The notes under the pieces were generated by a model. That model saw only the letters and a list, made by a program, of their open reading frames with translations. It was not told the origin of the DNA and ran no database searches. The position numbers and the translations under genes are program-made. A stretch of DNA of 64,000 nucleotides from Oryzibacter oryziterrae (GTDB lineage Bacteria > Pseudomonadota > Alphaproteobacteria > Rhizobiales > Pleomorphomonadaceae), in contig NZ_JAKJIC010000005.1 in assembly GCF_021864535.1 (NCBI RefSeq), positions 124,001 through 188,000 of the forward strand, read 5' to 3'. This document shows positions 26,475 to 35,552 of this stretch, in pieces. Positions within the stretch are counted from its first letter, which is position 1. Every line of letters begins with the position of its first letter.

Positions 26475-27341
26475 TCAGAGCCCGAGCCTGCGCAGAACCT
26501 CGCGGTTATGCTTGGCAATCGGGAAGGGCTTTTCCGGCGGGCAGGGATACATGTCCTGCTCCACAACCACATAGCCGTCATAGCCACTCGCCCTGAGGAA
26601 GTCGGTGACTTCAGCGAAATCCACCACGCCCTTGTCCAGCTCGCACATGACGCCCATCTGGAATCCCTGAACGAAATCAATCTTCTCGTCCGCGATCTTC
26701 TTGCGCATCGCGCCATCGAGATTCTTGAAATGGTAATAGGGAATGCGGCTGGCATAGCGCTTCATGAAGGCCACCGGGTCATAGCCGGAATAGGCATGAT
26801 GGCCGAAATCGAAGCATAGGCCCACCAGCTTCTCGTCGGTTTCCTCCAGAAGCCGGATGATCTCCGGCTCGGTCTCGACGCCCGTGCCCACATGCGGATG
26901 AAACACGAAGCCGAGCCCATATTCCTCGACCGTCAGCTTGGCCGCCGCCCGCGTCGCCTCGACAAGGCGGCTCCACTCGGCTCCAGCCAATTCGCGTCCC
27001 TTTCCAAGGGGATAGAGGTCGGAGTCGTCCATCAGCAGGATCCAGCCGCCGCCCGTCGCCTTGAGAAGCTCCGCCGTCTGGCGCACCCGCGGCAACAGCG
27101 TCGACAGACCGTCAGCCGTGCTGAGCGGATGCACGATCCCCGTGCCCGACACCGAGAGGCCACGGCTGCCGAGTTCGTCGAGAAGCTTGGCCGGGTCGGT
27201 GGGCAGATAGCCGTAAGGCCCCGTTTCGGTTGCGGAATATCCCGCGTCGCGCACCTCGTCGAGATACCTCTCCCAACTCACCTGCCGCGGATCGCTGGCA
27301 TACCACACGCCCCAGGCGTCCGGTGCAGTCGCGATTTTCAT
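26475..27341 (-). CDS. Sugar phosphate isomerase/epimerase, xylose-isomerase-like TIM barrel
   Basis: 288 residues from ATG 27341, with GAGGAGA 9 bases upstream. It starts with WGVWYASDPRQVSWERYLDEV and TETGPYGYLPTDP, resembling inosose dehydratase (IolE)-like proteins. Metal-binding and barrel positions are visible in FVFHPHVGTGVETEPE, LCFDFGHHAYSG, YHFKNLDG and VVVEQDMYP. The reaction is uncertain: isomerase, epimerase or dehydratase on a keto-sugar. It is divergent from a Gfo/Idh/MocA dehydrogenase, a common pairing for oxidative sugar or inositol-like routes. Confidence 0.8.
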   Translation of the reverse strand: MKIATAPDAWGVWYASDPRQVSWERYLDEVRDAGYSATETGPYGYLPTDPAKLLDELGSRGLSVSGTGIVHPLSTADGLSTLLPRVRQTAELLKATGGGWILLMDDSDLYPLGKGRELAGAEWSRLVEATRAAAKLTVEEYGLGFVFHPHVGTGVETEPEIIRLLEETDEKLVGLCFDFGHHAYSGYDPVAFMKRYASRIPYYHFKNLDGAMRKKIADEKIDFVQGFQMGVMCELDKGVVDFAEVTDFLRASGYDGYVVVEQDMYPCPPEKPFPIAKHNREVLRRLGL

Positions 27342-27414
27342 CGTCCCGATCTCCTCGTTTTCAAGACGCAGCGCCCACCCTGATTCGACGGTGAGCGCCA
27401 CGGTCAGTCGGATA

Positions 27415-27437
27415 TTAAATCCACAAAACATAAATTA
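27415..27437 (-). promoter_or_regulatory. Putative ROK operator, site D (degenerate)
   Basis: On the minus strand it begins TAATTT and ends GGATTTAA, matching site A at 14 of 23 positions. It lies 74-96 bp upstream of the isomerase/epimerase start. Confidence 0.4.
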
Positions 27438-27555
27438 ATAGACGCCGCGTCATTTTTCCAACAAGGCCGGATTTTCCGGACCATTCGACGCGGACAAGGC
27501 GATCCGAACAAGGATCGCACTTGTCTCGGCAAAAAAGCGCCCACATCTGGATTGA

Positions 27556-27578
27556 AAAAATCACTGACATGAATTTAA
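27556..27578 (+). promoter_or_regulatory. Putative ROK operator, site C
   Basis: Begins AAAAATCA and ends ATGAATTTAA; 17 of 23 bases equal site A. It lies about 107 bp before the dehydrogenase start. Confidence 0.55.
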
Positions 27579-27685
27579 GTCAGTCGCGATAGGACAGCGT
27601 CGGATTCGGAAAGGCCTGCGGGCAGCGTCCCGCCCCACCCTTTCGCCGCACCGCTGTCGGACCATCTCTGAAGGAGGAGTATCCA

Positions 27686-28765
27686 ATGGCCCTGTCACTC
27701 GGCCTCATCGGGCTCGGAGAAGTCGCCCAACTCATTCATTTGCCGATACTTTCTCGTCTCGGCGACCTGTTTGCGGTCGCAGCGGCCTATGATCCGTCAC
27801 CGTCGGTCCTGGCCACGGTTGCCGATCGCTGGGACATTGCCCGTCGTCATCCCTCGGTCGAGGCCCTGCTCGCCGATCCCGGCATCGACGCGGTCATGGT
27901 ACTGAGCCCCGACCAGCATCATGGCGAGCACGCCCGCGCCGCGCTTGCCGCCGGCAAGCATGTTTTCCTTGAGAAACCGGCCTGTCTGACCCGGGCCGAC
28001 CTCGAAGCGCTCGCGGCCGTCCGCAGCGACAAGACGGTCATGGTCGGCTACATGCGCCGCTTCGCCCCTGCCTTCACCGCCGCCAAGGCCGCGATGCCGC
28101 CGCGCGAGGAGATCACCTATGTGCGGGTGCGCGACGTGATCTGCGAAGGCCCCTGGTTCTTCCGCCAGACCGACAGCGTCGTCACCCCGAAGGACGACAT
28201 TTCCGCCGATCTCATCGCCACGAGCCGCGCCCTGCGCGCCTCCATGCTGGCGGAGGTCTGCGGCCCGGACGCCCCCGCTGATCTGCAGACCGCCTATCAG
28301 GTGCTGACCGGTCTTTCCTCGCACTCCCTCTCGGCCATGCGCGACATTCTGGGCGGCAGCCCAAAACGTGTGGTTGCAGCCGAGGTGAAGCTCGGTGGCA
28401 TGCAGATCACGGCCCTCCTCGACTACGGCCATTTCAACGCCATCTACGAATGCATGATCGGCGACGTGGTCCGCTTCGAGGCCGGCATGGAGATCAACAC
28501 CCGCAACCGTCGGATTTCCTTCGAATATCCGACGCCCTACATCCGCAACCTGCCCATGTGGACGGACCTGCAGGACTCGACCGAGACCGGCAACCGCCTG
28601 ACCCGCCTCGGTCCCTTCCACCAGGATCCCTTCGACGTTGAAATGCGCGCCTTCCATGCCCTCGCCACCCAAGGGGCTACCAACCCGACACCGCCAGCCG
28701 ATTCGCTCGCCGATCTCGACCTGTTCGGTGAAATCATTGCGGCGGCAAAGAGAAGCCGCGCCTGA
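27686..28765 (+). CDS. Gfo/Idh/MocA-family NAD(P)-dependent sugar dehydrogenase
   Basis: 359 residues. The N-terminal Rossmann fold begins LGLIGLGEVAQLIHLPIL, followed by the VMVLSPDQHHGEHARAAL segment and the characteristic EKP (residues 96-98). The C-terminal alpha/beta substrate domain is complete. AGGAGG precedes the ATG. It would oxidise or reduce a sugar or polyol; the substrate is not readable. Its promoter carries operator site C and it is divergent from the isomerase/epimerase gene, so it probably works in the same mannoside/keto-sugar route. Confidence 0.82.
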   Translation: MALSLGLIGLGEVAQLIHLPILSRLGDLFAVAAAYDPSPSVLATVADRWDIARRHPSVEALLADPGIDAVMVLSPDQHHGEHARAALAAGKHVFLEKPACLTRADLEALAAVRSDKTVMVGYMRRFAPAFTAAKAAMPPREEITYVRVRDVICEGPWFFRQTDSVVTPKDDISADLIATSRALRASMLAEVCGPDAPADLQTAYQVLTGLSSHSLSAMRDILGGSPKRVVAAEVKLGGMQITALLDYGHFNAIYECMIGDVVRFEAGMEINTRNRRISFEYPTPYIRNLPMWTDLQDSTETGNRLTRLGPFHQDPFDVEMRAFHALATQGATNPTPPADSLADLDLFGEIIAAAKRSRA

Positions 28766-28795
28766 TCTTTCGCTGCGGACAGCCCCCTCGAGAAA

Positions 28796-28830
28796 CAACG
28801 CCCGGCGATGTGATGTCGCCGGGCGTTGCC
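28796..28830. terminator. Bidirectional terminator, dehydrogenase / autotransporter
   Basis: A perfect 13-bp stem (CAACGCCCGGCGA / TCGCCGGGCGTTG, 28796-28808 with 28816-28828), 7-base loop, between two convergent stops. T-rich bases follow best on the minus strand. Confidence 0.75.
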
Positions 28831-28856
28831 ATTCATCTCCGTGCTGTCGCTGGCCG

Positions 28857-31475
28857 TCAGAACTGCTTGACCAGACTGAAGCGGATCTGCTGCTGGCTTA
28901 CCCCATCGCCATCAGCCCGCAGCGTATAGTCAAGGCCGAGCGCGACATCATTGGTGAAGCGGACATCACCGCCAATGCCGACATTGAAGAAGTCAGCCTG
29001 ACTGTCCGTGCCCGAAGCCGAAGTGCCACCGGAACCACCACCGGCATAGGTCACTTCCAGGGCGCTTGAGCCGGTAAAGTCATGACCATACTCAAGCCGC
29101 AGGCGCGGTTCTACCAATGCCCATTCGGTCTCAATGGCATAGGCCAGGCGTACGCCGACAAGGCCGGTAACCGTCGAGCGGGTCTGCCGGCCGAAGCTGA
29201 GTTCGTTGCCCGTGCTTCCGGATTCGTCGTAAGGGTCAAAGACCGAATAGGCGGCGGAAATCCGGCCATAGGGTGAGAAGGTCAAACCGCCATTCTCAAG
29301 CGTGTAGCCAGCCGTCAGGCTGCCGAAGACCTGGCGGCCATCACGCGTGCCCGACACCAGGCTGTCTGTCTTCAAGACATAGCGATCGGTGTCAAAGGAC
29401 ATCGTGCCAACCCCGGCAACACCGTCGACAAAGACATTGTCCACGGGGGTCCAGCTTCCGTAGACGAAGCCGAGTACGGCCTTGCCGTCAACCGATGTCC
29501 CCTGATCGCCGATATCAGTCTTGTCGCGCCCGAAACCGAGACCACCACCAATGACAAGATCGCTGTTGAGCCGGAAATCCAGACCGGCGCTCAGTCCAAC
29601 CGAAATGAAGTCGGCAAGATCGCCATTCGCCTTGGTCGAGCCGAAGTTCACATTGCCTGCCGACCACACGGCCATCCGGCCGTTGGCGAGCGTCGAGCAG
29701 GAAGCACCGGGCTCATCTTTGCGCTTGCTGGCGACAGGACCGGTCTTGGCACCACCGCCAGTCCCGCCGGCCGACGCCGTGGCGCTACCGGCCGGCGCGG
29801 CATTGAGATCCGTCTGACCACCGCTCAGATTGGCGTCCAGGCTGTTGACGAGACAGTTGGCGCCATGCAGCCCCTCAAGGTGGCCATTGACATTATCCAT
29901 CTGATCGAAGGCGAAGCGATCGGCGGTCACCCCTTGAGTATCTACGATCTCGTGGACTTCAGGGTCATCGAGCGGGTCGGGCTTCGGATCGATGATCAGG
30001 GAGTAGCTGCGGGTTACAGTGTGAGCACCAGAGTCCGTAGCGGTGACGGAGAAGGTGAAAGTCCCGGCCTCCCGCGGCGTGCCGGCGAGAATGCCGGTGT
30101 CGGCGGCAAGCACAAACCCGGCGGGCAGCCCGGATGCGCGCGCACGCTGCTCATAAGTGTAGGGTGCAGTGCCCCCCGAGGCGACAAAGGTTTCGCTATA
30201 AGGCGCTCCGACGACACCATGGGGCAATGACGCGGGGGTGAGCGTGAGCGTCACGGTCGTCACCGGCTGAACGGTGATCGACACGGTCGCGACATTAGAT
30301 GTGCCGCCCGGACCGGTCGCAGTATAGGTGAAGCTGTCGGCGCCCGAGTAGTCCGCCGAAGGCGTATAGGACATGCCCGTGCCGGCAACACTGACGGAAC
30401 CATGCGAGGGAGAGGTGGCCGCCGCCACAGACGTGTAGCCCCCGCTGATCGACAGAGCTACGGCGTTGCCACTGCTGTTTTCCTCAACCGTCATCGAAAC
30501 GTCGGCAGCCACCGGCGGGGTCGAACTCACCGTAATCGACACAGTGGCGGCATTTGACGTTCCGCCCGGACCGGTCGCAGTATAGGTGAAGCTGTCAGGG
30601 CCCGAATAGTCCGCATCGGGGGTATAGGACATCGTCGTGCCGGCAACGCTGATCGAGCCATGCGACGGAGATGTGGCCGCCGCTACTGACGTATAGGATC
30701 CGCTGATCGACAGAGCTACGGCGTTGCCGCTGCTGTTTTCCTCGACCGACATCGAAACGTCGGAAGCTACTGGCGGGGCCGCACTCACGGTGATCGAGTA
30801 ATCACGAGTCCCGGTGAAGGTACAACTGCCATGGCTGGTGCCGCTGAGCGCGGCTTCGATCGTGAAGGACGAAGTCCCCGCAGCGGTCGGTGTCCCGGAG
30901 ATCTCGCCGGAGCCTGTATCGATGCCGAGCCCAGCCGGCAGGCTGCCGGCCGATACGGAGTAGGCCCAGGTGCCGGAGGTCGACGAACTTCCCGACACGG
31001 TCTGGCTGTAACCGGTCCCGACCACGCCGTCCGCAAGACTTGCCGGTGAGACGGTTACCGTCGGACCAGTCACGTTGATGGTGATCGTGCCTGTCGTCGA
31101 AATGGTTCCATCGGGACCTTCCGAAAAGAGCGTGTAGCTGATCGTGTCGGTGCCGACAAAACAGGAGTCCGGATTGTAATAATGATCGCCGTCATTGGCG
31201 TAGTGCCCGTGAGACGGGTCGCCGAAGCTATAGTCGATATAGCTGCCCGACGCGTGCGTCTCGATGGCCTGCTCGACGCTGAAATGGTCACCCATCGTCA
31301 AATTGATCGTGAAATCAGGCGCAACGGCATCGGCCGCCATGGCATAGCCCGCGGACATCAGGAAAATGATCCCGACATGCAGGGCGACCACAAGGCGTCG
31401 CAACTCGCGGCCACCCAAGAGGCGCCGGGCGCCACAAACCAAATCAGTCAAAAATCGGGTGCCAAGCCGAGCCAT
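28857..31475 (-). CDS. Autotransporter with Ig-like/cadherin-like repeats and C-terminal beta-barrel
   Basis: 872 residues. A long signal peptide ends near AMA-ADA (about residue 47). The passenger holds a putative-Ig (He_PIG) module (SLPAGLGIDTGSGEISGTPTA), two nearly identical 86-residue cadherin-like modules (VEENSSGNAVALSISG, then SFTYTATGPGGTSN), and another He_PIG module. A Gly/Ala-rich linker follows, then a ~270-residue autotransporter barrel ending in the terminal Phe of VKQF, the usual outer-membrane assembly signal. GGAGTAGGAA precedes the ATG. It is likely a surface adhesin; the ligand is unknown. It converges on the sugar dehydrogenase with a shared terminator. Confidence 0.88.
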   Translation of the reverse strand: MARLGTRFLTDLVCGARRLLGGRELRRLVVALHVGIIFLMSAGYAMAADAVAPDFTINLTMGDHFSVEQAIETHASGSYIDYSFGDPSHGHYANDGDHYYNPDSCFVGTDTISYTLFSEGPDGTISTTGTITINVTGPTVTVSPASLADGVVGTGYSQTVSGSSSTSGTWAYSVSAGSLPAGLGIDTGSGEISGTPTAAGTSSFTIEAALSGTSHGSCTFTGTRDYSITVSAAPPVASDVSMSVEENSSGNAVALSISGSYTSVAAATSPSHGSISVAGTTMSYTPDADYSGPDSFTYTATGPGGTSNAATVSITVSSTPPVAADVSMTVEENSSGNAVALSISGGYTSVAAATSPSHGSVSVAGTGMSYTPSADYSGADSFTYTATGPGGTSNVATVSITVQPVTTVTLTLTPASLPHGVVGAPYSETFVASGGTAPYTYEQRARASGLPAGFVLAADTGILAGTPREAGTFTFSVTATDSGAHTVTRSYSLIIDPKPDPLDDPEVHEIVDTQGVTADRFAFDQMDNVNGHLEGLHGANCLVNSLDANLSGGQTDLNAAPAGSATASAGGTGGGAKTGPVASKRKDEPGASCSTLANGRMAVWSAGNVNFGSTKANGDLADFISVGLSAGLDFRLNSDLVIGGGLGFGRDKTDIGDQGTSVDGKAVLGFVYGSWTPVDNVFVDGVAGVGTMSFDTDRYVLKTDSLVSGTRDGRQVFGSLTAGYTLENGGLTFSPYGRISAAYSVFDPYDESGSTGNELSFGRQTRSTVTGLVGVRLAYAIETEWALVEPRLRLEYGHDFTGSSALEVTYAGGGSGGTSASGTDSQADFFNVGIGGDVRFTNDVALGLDYTLRADGDGVSQQQIRFSLVKQF
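30274..30789 (-). repeat. Two tandem 258-bp repeats inside the autotransporter gene
   Basis: Units at 30274-30531 and 30532-30789 each encode one 86-residue cadherin-like module and are very similar at DNA level. Such repeats can expand or contract by recombination. Confidence 0.8.
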
Positions 31476-31598
31476 TTCCTACTCCAGACCACATGACGTG
31501 CCAGGCCGCACCGGGTCGGCGCTGGCGGGGGCAGGTCTTTGCAATAGGAAGTAACAAACGCGCCGGGCGGCAGACACACAGAACTGCTTGGGACGACT

Positions 31599-31611
31599 GT
31601 CAAAATTTGAC
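31599..31611. promoter_or_regulatory. Palindrome upstream of hydE
   Basis: The 13-base palindrome GTCAAAATTTGAC lies 157 bp before the hydE start in the hydE/autotransporter divergent spacer. It resembles a regulator site but fits no consensus I can name with confidence; FNR sites have the arms the other way round (TTGAT...ATCAA). Confidence 0.3.
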
Positions 31612-31767
31612 GCTTTCTCGGCCGAGACCCGAATGGAAAAGACAACTTTTCACGCGGCATGTGATCCGCCGCAAAGCGGGCTGCCTCTTGTTCTTGTTAT
31701 CTGGCTTCAAACGCATCGAGCTCAGGCTGTTCGGCCTGCACCGAGCCGCATCAGGAAGCCGCCAGTC

Positions 31768-32778
31768 ATGTCCCTCTTCAACCGTCAGAGCGTCATCGAA
31801 CTGCTTCAAAGTCCACGGGACGAACTCTTTGCCCGCGCCGACCTTGTGCGCGCCGATGTGATGGGGGACGCGGTCTACCTGCGCGGCATCGTCGAGTTCT
31901 CCAACATTTGCGCCAACGATTGCGTCTATTGCGGCATCCGCAAGTCCAACCGGAATCCCAAGCGCTATCGCATCGATTCCACCGAGATCATGGACGTCGC
32001 CCATCGCATGCAGGCGTCCGGCCAGACCACGATCGTATTGCAGTCGGGCGAGGTCGCCACACCCAAGGAAGACGAGCGGATCGCCACGATCGTCCGGCGG
32101 ATCAAGGCCGAGACAAGCCTGGCGGTAACGCTGTCCTGCGGCAATCGCCCCCGCGACACCTATGCCTATTGGCGCGAAGCCGGCATGGACCGCTATCTGC
32201 TGCGCTTTGAGACATCCGATCCGGACCTCTTTGCCAGCCTGCATCCCGACTGCAGCCTTGAGGATCGCCTGCAATGCCTGCGCGACCTGCGTTCCGTCGG
32301 GGCACAAGTGGGTTCCGGCTTCATGATCGGCGTGCCCGGCGAAACGCTGGAGATCCTCGCCGACAACATCCTGCTGTGTCGCGACTTCGATCTCGACATG
32401 ATCGGCATCGGTCCGTTCATCGCCCACCCGGATACGCCGCTGGCCGGCCAGCTCAATGCCTATGCCGATGACCCGGACATGTATTTTGCCGCCGTTGCGG
32501 CCCTCAGGATCGTCAACCCGGACGCCCATATCCCGGCCACCACCGCCTTCGATGCCATATGGCCGCACGCTGGCCGCGATCTGGTCCTGCAGCGCGGCGC
32601 CAATGTCTTCATGCCCAACGCAACGCCGGGCAAATACCGCAAGAGCTACATGCTCTACCCCGACAAGCCCTGCGTCGATGAGGAGGATCACCTCTGTGCC
32701 GGCTGCGCCTCCGCTCGCATCTGGTCGATCGGCCGCATGATCGGCACCGGGCCGGGTCACTCCATCAAGCACAGATAA
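31768..32778 (+). CDS. hydE: [FeFe]-hydrogenase H-cluster radical SAM maturase HydE
   Basis: 336 residues from ATG 31768 (AGGAAG upstream). The radical SAM motif is C48-ANDC52-VYC55, followed by GIRKSNRNPKRYR, diagnostic of HydE. The complete BioB-like barrel runs to the C-terminus. HydE acts on the Fe(CO)2(CN)-cysteine product of HydG on the way to the diiron subcluster with its azadithiolate bridge. In many genomes it is cotranscribed with hydG/hydF; here it faces them, sharing a 20-bp terminator. An N-terminal extension of the open frame up to 31588 looks non-coding. Confidence 0.92.
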   Translation: MSLFNRQSVIELLQSPRDELFARADLVRADVMGDAVYLRGIVEFSNICANDCVYCGIRKSNRNPKRYRIDSTEIMDVAHRMQASGQTTIVLQSGEVATPKEDERIATIVRRIKAETSLAVTLSCGNRPRDTYAYWREAGMDRYLLRFETSDPDLFASLHPDCSLEDRLQCLRDLRSVGAQVGSGFMIGVPGETLEILADNILLCRDFDLDMIGIGPFIAHPDTPLAGQLNAYADDPDMYFAAVAALRIVNPDAHIPATTAFDAIWPHAGRDLVLQRGANVFMPNATPGKYRKSYMLYPDKPCVDEEDHLCAGCASARIWSIGRMIGTGPGHSIKHR

Positions 32779-32786
32779 CAGTTTGA

Positions 32787-32842
32787 AAAAGCTCGGCTCC
32801 ATCCACGACAGGAAATCCTGCAGTGGATGGAGCCGAGCTTTT
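32787..32842. terminator. Bidirectional terminator between hydE and hydF
   Basis: A perfect 20-bp stem (arms 32787-32806 and 32823-32842) flanked by A and T runs, with a 16-base loop that can pair again (CAGG/CCTG). It serves both convergent genes. Confidence 0.9.
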
Positions 32843-32910
32843 CATTTCACGGGTATCCTTGCCGAACCGATGGCCGTGGTCACACCACGCCCCAGCGAAG
32901 CCGCGCGGGA

Positions 32911-34143
32911 TTATCCCTGATTGGCGCGCTCATAGGCTTCACGGGCTGCCGGGAAACATTCGAGCGCCCTGTCCAGCACCCCCTGCACCCGCGAGATGGC
33001 CACGCCGTAATTGGTCATCGGCACCCCTTGCGCCTCAGCGCGGCGCTGACGCAACAGCAGCATCTTGCGGTTCACCGTGCAGCCCCCGCATTGAATAGTC
33101 AGGGCATAAGGCGAGAGATCATCAGGGAAATCGCGACCCGCAATCACGTCGAACTGCAGATCGCCGCCGGCATATTGGCGCAGCCAGCGCGGGATCTTCA
33201 CCCGTCCGATGTCGTCGGCCATGGAATGGTGGCTACAGGCTTCGGCGATCAGTACCCGGTCGCCCGGCTTCAGCCGGTCGATGGCCGCCGCGCCGGCCGC
33301 AAGCTGCGGCAGGTCGCCCTTGAAGCGCGCCATCAGGATCGAGAAGGTGGTGAGCGGAACGTCCGGCGGCGTGTCGGCGGCCGCCTTCAGCACGATCTGC
33401 GAATCGCAGATCACCAGATCCGGCTTGCGGTCAAGCCGACGCAGCACATCGGCCAGTTCCCGCTCCTTGACCACAGTACAAGCGGCATCAGCATCGAGAA
33501 TGTCGCGGATGGCCATCACCTGCGGCAGGATCAGCCGGCCCTTGGGTGCCGCGAGATCGATCGGCACCACCAGGATCACATGGCCGCCAGCCGGGATCAG
33601 GTCGGAAACGAGATGCGGCTCTTCGAAGCGATCATCGGGCGCGGCATCCAGGAGTGCGGCCAACAGCTTGGGCCGGTCGGCCGGGGTCTGCGCCGAGGCG
33701 GAAATCCAGGGAATGCGCGCTTCGTCGAGGTACGTGATGGCCTCTTGCGTCGGCACACCGAGATCTGCCTTGCCGAACACCACGAAGAAGGGTGTCGACC
33801 GCGCCTTCAGCGCCTCGATCAACTGCCTTTCGTCAGCACCAATCCCGGCCTGATCGGTCACGATGATGCCGAGATCGGTGTGCTCAAGCGCGGCAGCCGT
33901 CTTGGCCTTGCGCATTTCGCCGAGATCGCCCACGTCGTCGATACCAGCGGTGTCGATGAACATCACCGGTCCAAGCGGCGCAATCTCCATCGACTTCTCG
34001 ACGGGATCGGTCGTGGTGCCTGCAACATCGGAGACGATTGACACCGACTGCCCCACCAGGGCGTTGACCAGCGACGACTTGCCGACATTGCGCCGACCGA
34101 AGACACCGATATGCAGGCGAAGTCCCTTGGGGGTGTTGAGCAT
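32911..34143 (-). CDS. hydF: [FeFe]-hydrogenase maturation GTPase and scaffold HydF
   Basis: 410 residues. The N-terminal GTPase has G1 GRRNVGKSS (16-24) and G3 DTAG (64-67). After the dimerisation domain, the C-terminal Fe-S part has EACSHH (C303, H305, H306) and CGGC (C352, C355), the three-cysteine cluster site of HydF. It carries the 2Fe precursor and delivers it to apo-HydA. Its ATG follows the aspA stop by 2 bases, with GGGGATAG as ribosome site, making it the third gene of a hydG-aspA-hydF operon. Confidence 0.93.
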   Translation of the reverse strand: MLNTPKGLRLHIGVFGRRNVGKSSLVNALVGQSVSIVSDVAGTTTDPVEKSMEIAPLGPVMFIDTAGIDDVGDLGEMRKAKTAAALEHTDLGIIVTDQAGIGADERQLIEALKARSTPFFVVFGKADLGVPTQEAITYLDEARIPWISASAQTPADRPKLLAALLDAAPDDRFEEPHLVSDLIPAGGHVILVVPIDLAAPKGRLILPQVMAIRDILDADAACTVVKERELADVLRRLDRKPDLVICDSQIVLKAAADTPPDVPLTTFSILMARFKGDLPQLAAGAAAIDRLKPGDRVLIAEACSHHSMADDIGRVKIPRWLRQYAGGDLQFDVIAGRDFPDDLSPYALTIQCGGCTVNRKMLLLRQRRAEAQGVPMTNYGVAISRVQGVLDRALECFPAAREAYERANQG

Positions 34144-34145
34144 GG

Positions 34146-35552
34146 CTATCCCCTGTGACCCAGTGAGGTCATGGCATTGGCTGAAAGAAGCTGTTCGAGC
34201 GCGTCCGGTTCGACGAGCCGGCGCTCGAGCACAAGTTCGACGATGCTGCGCCCCTCGGTCGCGGCCGTCTGGGCCAGCGCGGTCGAGGCTTCGTAGCCGA
34301 GGACCGGAAGGAGCGCGGTGACCACGGTGCGGCTCTCACGAACGCTGGCCCGACAGGCAGCTTCGTCCACCGACAGGCCTTCGACACAGCGCGTGCGGAA
34401 CAGGAGGCAGGCCTGTGTCAGGATCGAGAGACTGTGCAGCAGGCTGTCGGCGAGCAGTGGCAAGAAGGCGTTGAGTTCCAGTTGGCCGTTCTGGGCGGCC
34501 AGCGTGATGATCTGGTCCTGCCCCATCACCTGCATGGCTGCCTGCCCCACGGCCTCGGCGATCACAGGATTGACCTTGCCGGGCATGATCGACGACCCCG
34601 CCTGCACCGCGGGAAGTCGGATCTCGCCAAAGCCCGCCTGCGGCCCGGACGACAGAAGGCGCAAGTCCGAGGAGATCTTAAACAGGTTGACCGCATGAGC
34701 CTTGAGAATGCCGGACACCTCGACAAAGGCATCGGCGTTTTGTGTGGCGTCCACCAGATTCTCGGCGCGGGCCAGTCCGAGCTTGGTGCGGGCGCGCAAC
34801 GCATCCACCACGCGAAACACATAGTCGCGCGGGGCGGTGATCGCGGTGCCCACCGCGGTACCGCCAAGATTGACGACCCGCAGCCGTTCCTCGCATTTGA
34901 ACACGCGCCAGCGATCGCGCGACAGCGCTTCCGCCCAGGCGGAGAACACCGCGCCATAGGCTATCGGGCAAGCGTCCTGCAACTCCGTGCGGGCGATCTT
35001 AACCACGCCCGCATAGACCCGCTCCTTCTCCTGAAAGGCAAGCTGCAGATCCGCAATGGCTTTTTCGAGCCGATGCAGCTGACGAATTGCCGCGACCTTC
35101 AACGCGGTCGGAAAGGTGTCATTGGTCGACTGGTTGAGGTTGACGTGATCATTGGGATGCACGTGACGATGCAATCCCCTCTGGCCGCCAAGGATTTCCT
35201 CGGCCCGATTGGCCAGAACCTCATTGACATTCATGTTGAGCGAGGTGCCGGCACCGCCCTGCAGGGCATCGACGACGACAGCATCGAACAGCGGGCCACC
35301 GCCGATCAACTCGTCGGCCGCTCCCAGGATCGCACCGGCAACCTCTGCCGATAGCAGGCCGAGGCGCCCGTTGGTTTGCGCCGCAGCCGCCTTCACGTCT
35401 GCCATCGCGATGATCAGCTCGCGATGACAGCGCCGGCCCGAGAGCGGAAAATTCTCCTGAGCGCGCAGCGTATGGATGCCCCACCAGGCATCGGCCGGAA
35501 CCGCGCGCTCACCGATCAGATCGTGCTCGGTTCTGGTCTCACCTGAACACAT
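34146..35552 (-). CDS. aspA: Aspartate ammonia-lyase family protein in the hyd operon
   Basis: 468 residues from ATG 35552 (GAGGG upstream), overlapping the hydG end by 14 bases. The fumarase/aspartase signature GSSIMPGKVNP is at 319-329, with HPNDHVNLNQSTNDTFPTA at 132-150, typical of aspartases. It would split aspartate into fumarate and ammonium. I recall aspA-like genes recurring between hydrogenase maturase genes. Supply of ammonium for the bridging amine of the H-cluster is a plausible but unproven reason. Overlaps on both sides make it clearly part of the operon. Confidence 0.88.
   Translation of the reverse strand: MCSGETRTEHDLIGERAVPADAWWGIHTLRAQENFPLSGRRCHRELIIAMADVKAAAAQTNGRLGLLSAEVAGAILGAADELIGGGPLFDAVVVDALQGGAGTSLNMNVNEVLANRAEEILGGQRGLHRHVHPNDHVNLNQSTNDTFPTALKVAAIRQLHRLEKAIADLQLAFQEKERVYAGVVKIARTELQDACPIAYGAVFSAWAEALSRDRWRVFKCEERLRVVNLGGTAVGTAITAPRDYVFRVVDALRARTKLGLARAENLVDATQNADAFVEVSGILKAHAVNLFKISSDLRLLSSGPQAGFGEIRLPAVQAGSSIMPGKVNPVIAEAVGQAAMQVMGQDQIITLAAQNGQLELNAFLPLLADSLLHSLSILTQACLLFRTRCVEGLSVDEAACRASVRESRTVVTALLPVLGYEASTALAQTAATEGRSIVELVLERRLVEPDALEQLLSANAMTSLGHRG

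Larger units (their letters stand above)
27342..27685. other. Divergent regulatory region, isomerase / dehydrogenase
   Basis: 344 bases without a gene. It is AT-rich relative to its surroundings and holds motif sites D (27415-27437) and C (27556-27578), each 75-130 bp before the gene it faces. Clear -35/-10 boxes were not picked out. Confidence 0.5.

Noticed and set aside
31588-31767. 60-codon N-terminal extension of hydE
   Set aside because: The extension has no likeness to HydE and the internal ATG 31768 has a proper ribosome site and the usual HydE length.
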